A DNA stretch of 64,000 nt from Kribbella voronezhensis (GTDB taxonomy: Bacteria > Actinomycetota > Actinomycetes > Propionibacteriales > Kribbellaceae), in NCBI RefSeq assembly GCF_004365175.1, contig NZ_SOCE01000001.1:1599154-1663153 (forward strand). Reading direction: 5' to 3'. Below, one piece after another: positions 16,566 to 25,452 of this stretch. A program made the translations under genes and the position numbers. The first letter of the stretch is position 1. Every line of letters starts with the position of its first letter. Under the pieces are notes generated by a model, which saw only the letters and a program-made list of their open reading frames with translations, was not told the DNA's origin and did not search any database.

Positions 16566-18070
16566 ACCGCGCGGTCGACGTCGTCGTGATCGGTGCGGGT
16601 GTGGCCGGACTCTCGGCCGCGCTCGGCCTGGCGGCGACTCGTGAGGTGCTCGTACTCAGCGCCGGCGACGGCAGTACGCCGTGGGCCCAAGGTGGCGTCT
16701 CCGTCGCGTTCGGCGCCGACGATCCCCTCGACCACGCGCACGACACCGACATCGCGGGGGCCGGCTTCTGCGATCCGCGAAACGTGCGAGCCCTGGTCGA
16801 GGAGGGACCGCAGCGGGTGGCCGAACTCATCGCGCACGGCGCGCTCTTCGACCGGCGCGAGGACGGCTCGTTGTCGAGGACTCTCGAGGGTGGCCACAGT
16901 TATCCACGGATCGTGCATGCCGGTGGTGATGCCACCGGCGCGGAGGTCGATCGTGCGTTGCGTGCCGCGGTCCGGGCGGCCGGCGTCGAAACGATGGCCG
17001 GGCGGACGATCGGCCTGACCAAGTCGGCGTCGGGACGGGTTACCGGCGTCCTCGTCCAGACCGGCGGCGAGACCGTCCGGATCGACGCGCGCGCCGTCGT
17101 ACTGGCGACCGGCGGCATCGGCAACGCCTACCTTGCGAGCACGAATCCGTCCGCGGTGCGCGGTGACGGTATCGCGCTCGCGCTGCTGGCCGGGGCGTCG
17201 CTGGTGGACATGGAGTTCGTCCAGTTCCATCCGACCGCTCTCTTCACCGGAGAGACCCGCGGGCAGTTGCCGCTGGTGACCGAGGCGGTCCGGGGAGAGG
17301 GCGCCGTACTGCGCGATGTTCGCGGCCGCCTGATCATGGCCGGCCGGCATCCGCGGGCCGATCTGGCGCCTCGTGACATCGTCGCGCGGGAGATCGAGGC
17401 GGCGATGCGCCGGGACGGCTCCGATCATGTCTGGCTCGACGCGAGGAGCATCGCGCCCGACGTTCTCCGCCGGCGGTTCCCGACCGTACTGGCCGCCTGT
17501 GCGTCGATCGGTGTCGACCTGCTGTCGGAGCAGATCCCGGTGGCGCCGGCCGAACACTTCCTCTGCGGCGGCGTCCAGGTCGACCGCGACGGCGCAACCG
17601 GCGTACCAGGCCTGTACGCCGTGGGCGAGGTCGCCGCGACGGGTGTTCACGGGGCGAACCGGCTCGCGTCGAACAGCCTTCTGGAAGGTCTGGTCTTCGG
17701 GCGGCGAGTGGCGACCGCGTTGACCTTGGACCTTCCGGCGACCACGGAGAGGGCGTCGTACGAGGTGATCCTGACCGAGGACCGCGAAGCGGAGCGGATC
17801 CGGGCGATCCTGACGAAGTACGCGGGGATCCGCCGCGACGGTGCCGGTCTCAACGCCGCAGTGGACGAATTGAAGGCCCTGGGCAACGGATCCCTCGCGA
17901 CGGTGGCACGGTCCGTCATCGCGGCGGCGACCGCGCGTCAGGAAAGCAGGGGCTGCCACTGGCGCTCGGACCACCCGCACACCGATGACCGATGGAACGA
18001 GCACGTCGCGATCAGCCTCGACGAGAACGGCCTCCCGACGACCCACGTCGCGGCGAGAGCGCCGGCCTGA
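16562..18070 (+). CDS. nadB: L-aspartate oxidase NadB
   Basis: The 502-residue flavoprotein oxidises L-aspartate to iminoaspartate for NadA. It has the FAD dinucleotide fold [18 protein letters not shown] at the N-terminus and the [16 protein letters not shown] segment. The catalytic region [14 protein letters not shown] and the [20 protein letters not shown] motif shared with succinate dehydrogenase flavoproteins follow. Its GTG overlaps the nadA stop (16562-16565). The usual third gene, nadC, is absent: the next gene is a LysR regulator 101 bp downstream. Confidence 0.95.
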   Translation: MNRAVDVVVIGAGVAGLSAALGLAATREVLVLSAGDGSTPWAQGGVSVAFGADDPLDHAHDTDIAGAGFCDPRNVRALVEEGPQRVAELIAHGALFDRREDGSLSRTLEGGHSYPRIVHAGGDATGAEVDRALRAAVRAAGVETMAGRTIGLTKSASGRVTGVLVQTGGETVRIDARAVVLATGGIGNAYLASTNPSAVRGDGIALALLAGASLVDMEFVQFHPTALFTGETRGQLPLVTEAVRGEGAVLRDVRGRLIMAGRHPRADLAPRDIVAREIEAAMRRDGSDHVWLDARSIAPDVLRRRFPTVLAACASIGVDLLSEQIPVAPAEHFLCGGVQVDRDGATGVPGLYAVGEVAATGVHGANRLASNSLLEGLVFGRRVATALTLDLPATTERASYEVILTEDREAERIRAILTKYAGIRRDGAGLNAAVDELKALGNGSLATVARSVIAAATARQESRGCHWRSDHPHTDDRWNEHVAISLDENGLPTTHVAARAPA

Positions 18071-18171
18071 TGGCAGAACGCGTTCGGAACTTCGGCGGCG
18101 GGGCGGTCCAGGGAAGAAGCTGAGCCGGCGGCGACGTTGTACTCGAGGGCTGATCTGTCAGGAGTGGAACC

Positions 18172-19047
18172 ATGGAAGTTCGCCAGCTCGAGTACTTCGT
18201 CGCCGTCGCCGAGGAGCTGCACTTCGGGCGGGCCGCGGACCGGCTGCACATCGGTCAGCCCGCGGTCAGCCAGCAGATCGCCCGGCTGGAGCGTGAACTC
18301 GGTGCGCAGCTCTTCGATCGCACCACTCGCAGGGTTCAACTGACCGCGGCCGGGCGCAGATTGTTGCCAGAGGCAAAGGTGACGCTGACGGCGATCGCGC
18401 GGTTGCGGGCCACGGTGGTCGAGCCTGTCGGCGAGTTGACCGGCACCCTCAGGGTAGGAACCAGCGAAGGTCTCGGCGACCGCCTCGATCAGGTCCTCGA
18501 CTCGATCGCCAACCAGGCGCCACGCCTGCAGGTACGACTGGTGAGTCTGCCCTCGGCCAGGCGCCTCGACGCTCTGCGCCAGGGCCAACTCGACGCCGCC
18601 TTCCTCCGGCCGGCCCCAAAAGTCGCCGACCTCAGCACCGTGGCCGTGTGGACGGAAACGCTCGTCGCCGCCTTACCTGCCACGCACCCAGCGGCTGCGC
18701 GATCCATCCTGAAGCCCGCCGACCTGGCCGACGTACCGCTGCGGATGAGCCCACGTGAGGCGAATCCAGGGCTCCACGACCTGCTCGACCGCCACTTCCA
18801 GTCGATGGGGGTCAAGCCGACCCGCGGCGTACCGATCATCTCCGTGTACGACGCCCTCGCCGAGATCGGAACCGGAGACGCGGCCTGGACAGTGCTGTAC
18901 TCCGCCGCGGCCGAGCAGCTACGCGTCCGCCGAATCGCCTTCCGCAAGCTGGATCTCCCAGCGGTCGAGACCGTCGTCGCCACCGCCCCGGGCCCACGAC
19001 CGGCGGCCGTTCAGCTACTCCTCGACACCTGCCTGACAGCCTCCTGA
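18172..19047 (+). CDS. LysR family transcriptional regulator
   Basis: The 291-residue protein has the LysR HTH (LEYFVAVAEELHFGRAADRL, then IGQPAVSQQIARLERELG) and an effector-binding domain from about residue 88. CAGGAG precedes the ATG at 18172. It lies downstream of nadB but is separated from it by 101 bp, so co-regulation is uncertain. Its last 37 bp overlap the convergent ArsR gene. The N-terminal sequence resembles the BenM/CatR-like subgroup, but the ligand cannot be named. Confidence 0.87.
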   Translation: MEVRQLEYFVAVAEELHFGRAADRLHIGQPAVSQQIARLERELGAQLFDRTTRRVQLTAAGRRLLPEAKVTLTAIARLRATVVEPVGELTGTLRVGTSEGLGDRLDQVLDSIANQAPRLQVRLVSLPSARRLDALRQGQLDAAFLRPAPKVADLSTVAVWTETLVAALPATHPAAARSILKPADLADVPLRMSPREANPGLHDLLDRHFQSMGVKPTRGVPIISVYDALAEIGTGDAAWTVLYSAAAEQLRVRRIAFRKLDLPAVETVVATAPGPRPAAVQLLLDTCLTAS

Positions 19048-19382
19048 CGGGTCGGGAGTCCACCTTGTCGATCAGCTCGGAGGATGACATCGACGACGCC
19101 GGGAAAGCGGCTCTCCAGATCGTCGTAGCGCAGCATGGTCCAGCGCCTGTTGCCGTCCTCGCGCTGGCGGATGACACCTGCCTCCCGCAGCACCCGGAAG
19201 TGGTGGGTGAGGGTGGACGGCGCAACTGAGACAGGGAACGTGCCACAAGCTTGTTCGGCGCTCTCGCGCAGCGTTCGAACGATCGTCAGTCGCGTCGGAT
19301 CCGACAGTGCGTGGAGCACCGCGGACAGGGTCAGCTCCGCGGTCTCGGGATGAACCAAGGCGGGCCGACGTGGATGTGGCAC
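19011..19382 (-). CDS. ArsR family (winged HTH) regulator
   Basis: The 123-residue protein has the ArsR core: LSAVLHALSDPTRLTIVRTL, the recognition helix APSTLTHHFRVLREAGVI and the wing QREDGNRRWTMLR. No metal-binding Cys pair is evident in the usual alpha3 position (the only Cys is in EQACGTF), so a redox or organic signal is more likely than a metal. The GTG at 19382 is preceded by AAAGGGA. It diverges from the quinone oxidoreductase gene across 78 bp containing a strong inverted repeat, its probable operator. Confidence 0.85.
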   Translation of the reverse strand: MPHPRRPALVHPETAELTLSAVLHALSDPTRLTIVRTLRESAEQACGTFPVSVAPSTLTHHFRVLREAGVIRQREDGNRRWTMLRYDDLESRFPGVVDVILRADRQGGLPTRQEAVRQVSRSS

Positions 19383-19389
19383 CAGAATC

Positions 19390-19455
19390 CCTTTCGACGA
19401 TCGTCGTAAGTCACTGTATCGTGGACTTACGACATTCGACGAACATCGAAAGGGC
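19390..19455. promoter_or_regulatory. ArsR operator: nested inverted repeats in the divergent promoter
   Basis: GTCGTAAGTC (19403-19412) and GACTTACGAC (19424-19433) form a perfect 10-bp inverted repeat around an 11-bp spacer, centred between the ArsR gene and the oxidoreductase gene. A perfect CGACGATCGTCG palindrome (19395-19406) overlaps its left arm. The flanks CCCTTTCGA and TCGAAAGGG are also mutually inverted; these are the two ribosome binding sites. The central repeat is the best candidate for ArsR autorepression together with control of the oxidoreductase. Confidence 0.6.
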
Positions 19456-19460
19456 TGCCC

Positions 19461-20444
19461 ATGCGCGCGCTGATCTTCGACCGTCCGGCACCAGACAGCA
19501 CCGCCACCCGCGTCGGCGAGCTCGACGCTCCGGCACCACTGCCGGGTGAGCTGACCATTGACGTGCGGGCAGCAGGGATCAACTTCATCGACGTGATGGC
19601 GCGTCGTGGCGATCCGGCATATGCGCCCAACTGGCCGTTCATCCCTGGCCTGGAGGCGGCCGGCACCGTACGGGCACTCGGACCCGGTGTCGAAGGACCG
19701 GCCGTCGGAACACCGGTCGCCGCATTCACTCGCGCGGGCGGCCTGGCCGAGGTAGCCAAGGTCCGTGCCGAACTGGCCGTGCCGATCCCAGACGGCTTGT
19801 CCTTCGAGCAGGCAGCGATTGCCCCAGGAACCCTCACCACAGCGGCATTGCTGGTTCAGCAAGCTGCGCGCTTGCGTGCCGGAGAGACGCTCTTGATTCA
19901 TTCGGCCGCGGGCGGCGTCGGACAGGCAGTGGCCGCTTGGGCCCGGCTGCATGGCGCGGGCACGCTGATCGGCACTGTCGGAAGCATCGAGCGGGCGGCC
20001 GCCGCGGAGCGCAGCGGGTTCGACCATGCACTCGTTCGCGGGGACGATCTCGCCGACCGGGTCCGCGACCTCACCAACGGCCGCGGGGTCGATGTCGTGC
20101 TCGACCCCCAAGGCACCGAACAGCTCGAGACCGACCTCGACCTGCTGACCCAGGGCGGTCGCATCGTCCTGTTCGGCAACGCCGCCGGCGTACCCCTGAG
20201 CCAGCTCCCCCAGCCCGGGCGGCTGTACGCCGGCAATGCGTCGATCGGCGGCTTCAGCATGAGCAGCATGTCCGTTCACGCGCCCGAGATCATCGCGGCC
20301 GCCTTGCAGGAGGTGCTTCAGCTCGCCGCCGACGGGCAGCTTTCCCTCGAGCTCACGACGATCGACGGACTCGCCGCGGCCGCCGACGCACAACAGGCCC
20401 TGGCCGAGGGCCGCGGCGCCGGCAAGTACGTCGTACGCCTCTAG
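19461..20444 (+). CDS. Quinone oxidoreductase-like MDR protein (NADPH:quinone reductase family)
   Basis: The 327-residue protein is a zinc-free medium-chain dehydrogenase/reductase. Its features are RAAGINFIDVMARRGDP at the substrate domain, the NADPH-binding motif LIHSAAGGVGQAVAAWARLHGAG, VVLDPQGTEQLETDLDLL and the C-terminal GKYVVRL that is conserved in quinone reductases. No Zn-binding Cys/His set is present. It reduces quinones or enones with NADPH. The divergent ArsR gene with its shared operator is the probable regulator. Confidence 0.88.
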   Translation: MRALIFDRPAPDSTATRVGELDAPAPLPGELTIDVRAAGINFIDVMARRGDPAYAPNWPFIPGLEAAGTVRALGPGVEGPAVGTPVAAFTRAGGLAEVAKVRAELAVPIPDGLSFEQAAIAPGTLTTAALLVQQAARLRAGETLLIHSAAGGVGQAVAAWARLHGAGTLIGTVGSIERAAAAERSGFDHALVRGDDLADRVRDLTNGRGVDVVLDPQGTEQLETDLDLLTQGGRIVLFGNAAGVPLSQLPQPGRLYAGNASIGGFSMSSMSVHAPEIIAAALQEVLQLAADGQLSLELTTIDGLAAAADAQQALAEGRGAGKYVVRL

Positions 20445-20587
20445 CTCCCGTCGCGCCCGAATAGATGCTACGGGCAATCAACCTGGCAGCCGATCGGACG
20501 CCGGCACGCGGATTCATCACGATGGCTGATGAGTCCACGTGGCAACTTCGCCTTGTGACAAGGCATGCGGAGGACTGGGATGGAGGC

Positions 20588-21478
20588 ATGAAGGCATTGA
20601 TCAACACATCCGAAGGTCTCATCTTCAAGACCGTTGCTGACCCGAGTCCGGCCCCGAACCAGGCGCTGGTCGCGGTCCGGGCATTCTCACTGAATCGGGG
20701 GGAACTGGCTCTGCTTGCCGCCCGAACCGAAGGCTGGCGGCCAGGGCAGGACGTCGCCGGTGTCGTGGTGGAAGCAGCCGCCGACGGTTCGGGCCCGACC
20801 CCCGGCACGCGGGTCGTCGCACTGGTCGAAGACAGCGGCTGGGCAGAGCTCGCCGCCGTACCGACGGCGCGTCTGGCCGAGCTCCCCGACGAGGTCGAGA
20901 TCGAGCAGGCGGCGGCATTGCCACTGGCCGGACGAACCGCGCTGAACACGATCCGTCTGGGCGGCAACCTGCTCGGCCGGAAGGTGCTGGTCACCGGCGC
21001 GACCGGCGGGGTCGGACACTACCAAGTGCAACTCGCCGTACTGTCCGGTGCAGACGTGACGGCAGTCGCTCGCTCAGGAGCGGATTACGGCGCTGCCAAA
21101 GCGGTTCCGAGCATCACGGATGCTGAGGGTCCTTACGACCTGGTCGCCGAATCGAGCGGCGGTGAGTCGCTGCATCACGCGATCGCGAAGATCGCCCCCG
21201 GCGGCACAGTCGTCGTGCTGGGCACGAGCAGCGGTGCCAAGGCGCCCATCGACGTCTACGACTTCATCGGCCACGAGGGTGCGCGGCTGGTCAACTACAT
21301 GTCGTACGCCGACCCTTCTCCGATCAACCGGGATCTCCAGACCCTGTCGAAGCTCATTGCGCAGCAGAAGCTGACGACAGACCTGGGGTTCCATGCCGAT
21401 TGGACACAGATCAAGGTCGCCCTCGACGAACTGCGCCACCGCACTTTCAGAGGAAAGGCGGTTCTCACCATCCAGTAG
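20588..21478 (+). CDS. Zinc-free MDR alcohol dehydrogenase/quinone reductase
   Basis: The 296-residue protein has the MDR layout with ALVAVRAFSLNRGELALLAA, GQDVAGVVVEAAADGSGP, the cofactor loop VLVTGATGGVGHYQVQLAV and a C-terminal RTFRGKAVLTI. The ATG at 20588 has GGAGG just upstream, which places MKALINTSEG at the start. It lies 143 bp after a related MDR gene but shares only moderate similarity with it, so it looks like a paralogue rather than a recent duplicate. The substrate is unknown. Confidence 0.85.
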   Translation: MKALINTSEGLIFKTVADPSPAPNQALVAVRAFSLNRGELALLAARTEGWRPGQDVAGVVVEAAADGSGPTPGTRVVALVEDSGWAELAAVPTARLAELPDEVEIEQAAALPLAGRTALNTIRLGGNLLGRKVLVTGATGGVGHYQVQLAVLSGADVTAVARSGADYGAAKAVPSITDAEGPYDLVAESSGGESLHHAIAKIAPGGTVVVLGTSSGAKAPIDVYDFIGHEGARLVNYMSYADPSPINRDLQTLSKLIAQQKLTTDLGFHADWTQIKVALDELRHRTFRGKAVLTIQ

Positions 21479-21569
21479 GCCTGCTGGCAGAGTCCGTACT
21501 ACGTACTCGGCGACCTCGACGTACGCCCGCTGGTCGGTGTGGGCGACGGTCTCCAGGACCATCGGGTTC

Positions 21570-22439
21570 TCAGCCCAGGAGGTGGAGCTGTCCTGCGTTG
21601 TCGGCAACCCAGGTGGCGAAGGTGTGGGCTGGATGTCCGGTGAGTTGGTGGACCTCGTCGGTCACGGTCGCCGGTCGGCCCAGCTCGCGTGCGCACCGAG
21701 CCATCAGGCCCTCGGCGAAAGCACGCGAGAGTCCGTTCGCAACCAGTTGGTTGACGGCTGTGGCCGGCGACATCTCTTCGAAGCGAAGCGGCCGCCGCCC
21801 GGCGACCTCAGCGATGACCTCGGCCAGCTCCTGGTGAGTCATCGCTGCCGGCCCGGTCACCTCGATCACCCGTTCTTCGAGTTTGTCGTCCAAGAGGGTC
21901 CGGGCGATCACCTCGGTCAGATCTCGTTCATGCACCGGCGCCTCGGCGAAGCTCGGGTAGGGCACCCCCACGACGGCACCAACCCGTGCCTGAGAGGCGA
22001 GGAGATCGACGACAGGTCTGGCGTACGGCGACGCGCGGACGCAGACCCACGGCAGACCGCTACCCATCACGGCTTGCTCCACCTCGCGGTTCAGATCGCC
22101 CAAGGATCGCGACGGTTGCAGTGCCGGGTCTTCCTCCACGTCGAGCGTGGACAGCGCGACGATCCGCCGTACGCCGTGCTTGGCGGCGAGGATCATCAGG
22201 TCGGCGGCACTCGCCCCGACCGCACGTGGATGGACGAACAAGGTGTCGGCCTTTTCGAGCTCAGGAACGAGACGCTCCGGCTCAGCGAGGTCGGTGTTGA
22301 CGTAGTCGACTTTCGAGGGGAAGTCGCGGGATTGGATCGAACGCCCGACGGCGCGGAGGCGGACGCGCCGTTGCGCGAGAGCCAGCACCAGCGGTCGCCC
22401 GATCGCTCCCGAAGCACCGGTGATCAGAATCGTCTTCAT
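21570..22439 (-). CDS. NAD(P)H-binding protein (NmrA-like atypical SDR)
   Basis: The 289-residue protein starts with the Rossmann motif ITGASGAIGRPLVLALAQR and has the HGVRRIVALSTLDV strand 5 region and VHERDLTEVIARTLLDD of the NmrA/QorB-like atypical SDRs. The catalytic Tyr-Lys pair of classical SDRs is absent. It is the last gene of the sugar operon, with an ATGA overlap with the upstream dioxygenase gene. It may use or sense NADP(H), and its substrate is unknown. Confidence 0.82.
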   Translation of the reverse strand: MKTILITGASGAIGRPLVLALAQRRVRLRAVGRSIQSRDFPSKVDYVNTDLAEPERLVPELEKADTLFVHPRAVGASAADLMILAAKHGVRRIVALSTLDVEEDPALQPSRSLGDLNREVEQAVMGSGLPWVCVRASPYARPVVDLLASQARVGAVVGVPYPSFAEAPVHERDLTEVIARTLLDDKLEERVIEVTGPAAMTHQELAEVIAEVAGRRPLRFEEMSPATAVNQLVANGLSRAFAEGLMARCARELGRPATVTDEVHQLTGHPAHTFATWVADNAGQLHLLG

Positions 22440-23350
22440 CGGATGGCGGTGAAGCGGGAAGGTGGCGTCGGTACCTCGGCCAGTCGCGGGTCCCAGCGGT
22501 CGACGAAGTTCACCCCGGCCGGGACCTCGATGCTCTCCGTCGACGTCCAGCCGCGGGTGAGGGTGGGAAAGTCGGGCACGTCCGGGTGATAGTGCGGTTT
22601 GCCGGTGCCGAGCAGGTCGCGGGCCATCGGCGCGGTGACGGCCTGGTAGCGGAAGTCGGCCGACAACCGCAACTGCTTGGTGCGGTTCGGCATCGCACCG
22701 TGCACGGTCAAACTGCCGAACAACAGCACATCGCCGGGCTGGTACGACGTCGTCCGCCACTCGGGGTGGTTCTCGTCGGCCGCGGCCCGCATCATCCCTG
22801 GCCCGTCGGACGCCTTGACCGGCAGTACGCCGAGCCGCGGCGACCCGGCGAACACCCGGAGGCCACCGATCTCCGGCGGCGCCGCACTGAGCGGCAACCA
22901 GGTCGTCAGCGTGTCGACGCAGCCCTGGATGAACCGGTAGTCCTGATGGATCGGCGTCGGGTTCGCTCCCGGCGACGGCGGCGCGATCCGGCAGATGTGG
23001 GCCGGATGCGCGAACGCCTCCTCGCCGAGCAGCCGCGCCGCCAAGGTCAGCAGCTCCGGCCGCACGGCCAGCTCGTGGAACGCCTGGGTGCTCTGGATTG
23101 CGGTGTACGCACCGAAGAACCCGGCCGAGCCCTCCTCGACCGCCCGCTCCGACGCGATCAGCTCCGCAGGCCTGGTCCCAGGAGCGAGCCAGTTGCTGTC
23201 GGACAAGATCCGGGCCAGCCGATCCCGCACGTCACCGATCACGTCGGCCGGCAACAGCCCACGGAAGAACAAGTAGCCGTCCTGCGCCAGCCGCGACCGC
23301 AGTACGGCCGCGTCGGTCAGCGCTCCGGACGAATCGGTCAGCTCCTTCAT
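22436..23350 (-). CDS. Phytanoyl-CoA dioxygenase family protein
   Basis: The 304-residue protein belongs to the Fe(II)/2-oxoglutarate oxygenases of the PhyH type. It shows the H-x-D metal pair in PIHQDYRFIQG, the distal histidine in GSLTVHGAMPNRT, and the Arg of RLSADFRYQ that binds 2-oxoglutarate. The start of the domain (LAQDGYLFFRGLLPADVIGD) is typical. It is tightly coupled to the binding-protein gene (ATGA, 23347-23350) and to the NAD(P)-binding gene. A role in modifying a sugar-linked or lipid-like nutrient imported by the operon is an inference. Confidence 0.85.
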   Translation of the reverse strand: MKELTDSSGALTDAAVLRSRLAQDGYLFFRGLLPADVIGDVRDRLARILSDSNWLAPGTRPAELIASERAVEEGSAGFFGAYTAIQSTQAFHELAVRPELLTLAARLLGEEAFAHPAHICRIAPPSPGANPTPIHQDYRFIQGCVDTLTTWLPLSAAPPEIGGLRVFAGSPRLGVLPVKASDGPGMMRAAADENHPEWRTTSYQPGDVLLFGSLTVHGAMPNRTKQLRLSADFRYQAVTAPMARDLLGTGKPHYHPDVPDFPTLTRGWTSTESIEVPAGVNFVDRWDPRLAEVPTPPSRFTAIR

Positions 23351-24633
23351 TTGTCGTTCCCGATCTTGTCCATCGCACCGGCGATCGTGGCGACGTCGAC
23401 CTTGTCCAGGTAGAGGTCGTTGACGGTTTTGTTGATCTCGGCAACCTTCCCGGTCCAGCCTTCCGCGATCGGCATGTTCACCGTACTCCCGGCCGCCGAG
23501 TCGACGAACGGCTGCACGTCGATGCCCTTCTTCTTCCAGTACGCCGTATAGCCGGCACCGGCATCGTTCAGTGCCGGGATGATGTAGCCCGCGTCGCCCA
23601 TCAACTTCTGTGCCTTCGCCGAGCCGAGGAACGCGACCAGCTTGCCGGCCTGCTCGGGGTGTTTCGTCTTCGCGAACATCCCCTCGGCGAGACCGTTGAT
23701 CACGACCGTACGGCCGGACGGACCGGCCGGCATCGACGCGACGCCGATCGGGAACTTGACCTCCGGCAGCGCGAACGGCAGCAGTGCGTTGTTGGCCGGG
23801 AACATCGCTACCTCGCCCCGATAGAACATCTCGGTGGCCTGCCCGGTCGGCGGATTGGTGCGGGTGCCATCGGGAGAGACGTGCCACTTGAAGATCAGGT
23901 CCCGGGCCCATTGCAGGGCCCCGACCGATTGCGCGCCGGAGAAGCCGAAGGTCCCGTACGGCTTGTCCATCGCGTGGCCGCCGTTCGAGGCGATCCAGTT
24001 CAGCCACTGGGTCTGGCTGTGGTTCCACGAGCAGAAGCCCCACTGCTTGCCGTCGACGGTGAGCTTGCGAGCGAGCGTCTCGAAGCTGCCCGAGCCGTCC
24101 GGGGCCCAGGTGAGCTTGTCCGGCATCGTCACGCCGGCCTTGGCGAACAGGTTCTTGTTGTAGAGCAGGCCGACGATCCCGAGGTCCTTCGGCATTCCCA
24201 GTTGCTTGTCCTCGAACCGGTACGACTGGACGACGTTCGGATGGTACGAATCGAGCTTCAGCCCGGCCTTCGAGATCACGTCGTCGAGGGGTGCGAGGAC
24301 ACCCTTGCCGGCAAAGTCGGGGAAGCTGTCGACGGTCAGCCAGAACACGTCCGGCGCCTTGCCACCGGCCAGTTCGGTGGTCAGCTTGGTCCAGTACTGG
24401 TCGTAGGGCAGCACCTCCATCCGGACCGTGATGTCCGGGTTCTCGGCAGTGAACGCGGCGAAGACGGCCTGGTAGCCGACCTCCTGCTGCTCGTCCCAGA
24501 GCCGGTACACCAACTCGACCTTGCCGCCGCCGCCGCTACCGCTCGAATCGTCGTTCGACGAACCGCAACCGGCCAGCGCGAGCACACTGCCGGCGCCGAT
24601 CAGGAAGGTCCGCCGGGACAGGGGATGGGACAT
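23347..24633 (-). CDS. Sugar ABC transporter substrate-binding lipoprotein
   Basis: The 428-residue protein begins MSHPLSRRTFLIGAGSV and has a lipobox LALAGC at about residue 23, followed by a Ser/Gly linker. The mature part has the bacterial extracellular solute-binding family 1 pattern: DEQQEVGYQAVFAAFTAENP, APDVFWLTVDSFPDFAGKGV, LYNKNLFAKAGV and the GEVAMFPANNALLPF region. It captures an oligosaccharide or glycoside outside the membrane for the two permeases upstream in the operon. The substrate is probably an alpha-galactoside, given the GH36 gene in the same operon. Confidence 0.9.
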   Translation of the reverse strand: MSHPLSRRTFLIGAGSVLALAGCGSSNDDSSGSGGGGKVELVYRLWDEQQEVGYQAVFAAFTAENPDITVRMEVLPYDQYWTKLTTELAGGKAPDVFWLTVDSFPDFAGKGVLAPLDDVISKAGLKLDSYHPNVVQSYRFEDKQLGMPKDLGIVGLLYNKNLFAKAGVTMPDKLTWAPDGSGSFETLARKLTVDGKQWGFCSWNHSQTQWLNWIASNGGHAMDKPYGTFGFSGAQSVGALQWARDLIFKWHVSPDGTRTNPPTGQATEMFYRGEVAMFPANNALLPFALPEVKFPIGVASMPAGPSGRTVVINGLAEGMFAKTKHPEQAGKLVAFLGSAKAQKLMGDAGYIIPALNDAGAGYTAYWKKKGIDVQPFVDSAAGSTVNMPIAEGWTGKVAEINKTVNDLYLDKVDVATIAGAMDKIGNDK

Positions 24634-24642
24634 GTCAGCCTC

Positions 24643-25452
24643 CTACTTGAGCCCGGTGACCGCGACCGAGCGGACGATGAAGCGCTGGAAGACGATGAAG
24701 AGCACCAGCAGCGGGACCAGCGCGATCAGGCTGCCGGCCATCACGGCGTTGTAGTCGACGCCGATCTCGCTCTTGAACAAGGCGATTCCGACCGAGAGCA
24801 GCCGCTTGTCCTCGCTGCTGGTGATGATCAGCGGCCAGAGGAAGCTGTTCCAGTTGGCGACCACCGCGAGCGTGGTGACGGTGACCAGGATCGGCCTGGA
24901 CAACGGCAGCACGATCGAGACCAGGGTGCGGACCCGGCCGGCGCCGTCGATCCGGGCCGCGTCCTCCAACTCGACCGGGATGCTGCGGAAGAACTGCCGG
25001 AGCAGGAAGATCGCGTACGGCGTACCGAGCATCGTCGGCAGCATCAGCCCGGCCCAGGTGTCGACCAGCCCGAGCTTCTGCATCATCAGGTACAGCGGGA
25101 TCATCGTGACCACCGGCGGCACCATCAGCGTGGACAGATAGACCCAGAAGAGGACGTCACGACCCGGGAACGGCAACCGGGCGAACGCGTACGCCGCCAG
25201 GATGGCGAACACCACCTGCCCGAGGGTGATCCCGGCCGTCACCAGCGCGGTGTTCACCAGGTAGCCGCCGAACCCGGAGCCGAACAGCCGGTCGAACGCG
25301 GCCACGCTGGGCGGCAGCCCCGGTTCCCACGGCAGCGTCTCCGATAGTTGCCCAGGGCCCTTGAATGCCGTCAGCACGGTCAGGAAGTACGGGAAGATCG
25401 CGAACGCACAGCCGACCACCAGGACGGCGTACGTGAAGCTGCGGAGTTTCAT
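24643..25452 (-). CDS. Sugar ABC transporter permease (MalG-type)
   Basis: The 269-residue protein has six TM helices and the EAA loop near residue 165 (VELEDAARIDGAGRVRTLVS), where an ATPase docks. The start is MKLRSFTYAVLVVGCAFAIF. It overlaps the previous permease gene by ATGA (25449-25452) and is followed after 9 bp by the binding-protein gene. No ATPase gene is in the operon. In actinomycetes one shared MsiK-type ATPase often serves several such transporters. Confidence 0.92.
   Translation of the reverse strand: MKLRSFTYAVLVVGCAFAIFPYFLTVLTAFKGPGQLSETLPWEPGLPPSVAAFDRLFGSGFGGYLVNTALVTAGITLGQVVFAILAAYAFARLPFPGRDVLFWVYLSTLMVPPVVTMIPLYLMMQKLGLVDTWAGLMLPTMLGTPYAIFLLRQFFRSIPVELEDAARIDGAGRVRTLVSIVLPLSRPILVTVTTLAVVANWNSFLWPLIITSSEDKRLLSVGIALFKSEIGVDYNAVMAGSLIALVPLLVLFIVFQRFIVRSVAVTGLK

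Noticed and set aside
18070..18123. ATG overlapping the nadB stop, opening a 17-codon frame
   Set aside because: It has no resemblance to NadC or any protein and no ribosome binding site of its own.
21479..21569. Minus-strand coding-like stretch (VLETVAHTDQRAYVEVAEYV) downstream of the NmrA-type gene
   Set aside because: It has good third-position bias but no start site or end and is too short to assign. It may be a scrap of a former gene.
23098..25347. A 749-codon plus-strand open frame opposite the sugar ABC operon
   Set aside because: It is antisense to well-recognised permease and binding-protein genes. Its Arg/Gly/Asp/Gln-rich composition is typical of shadow frames in high-GC DNA.
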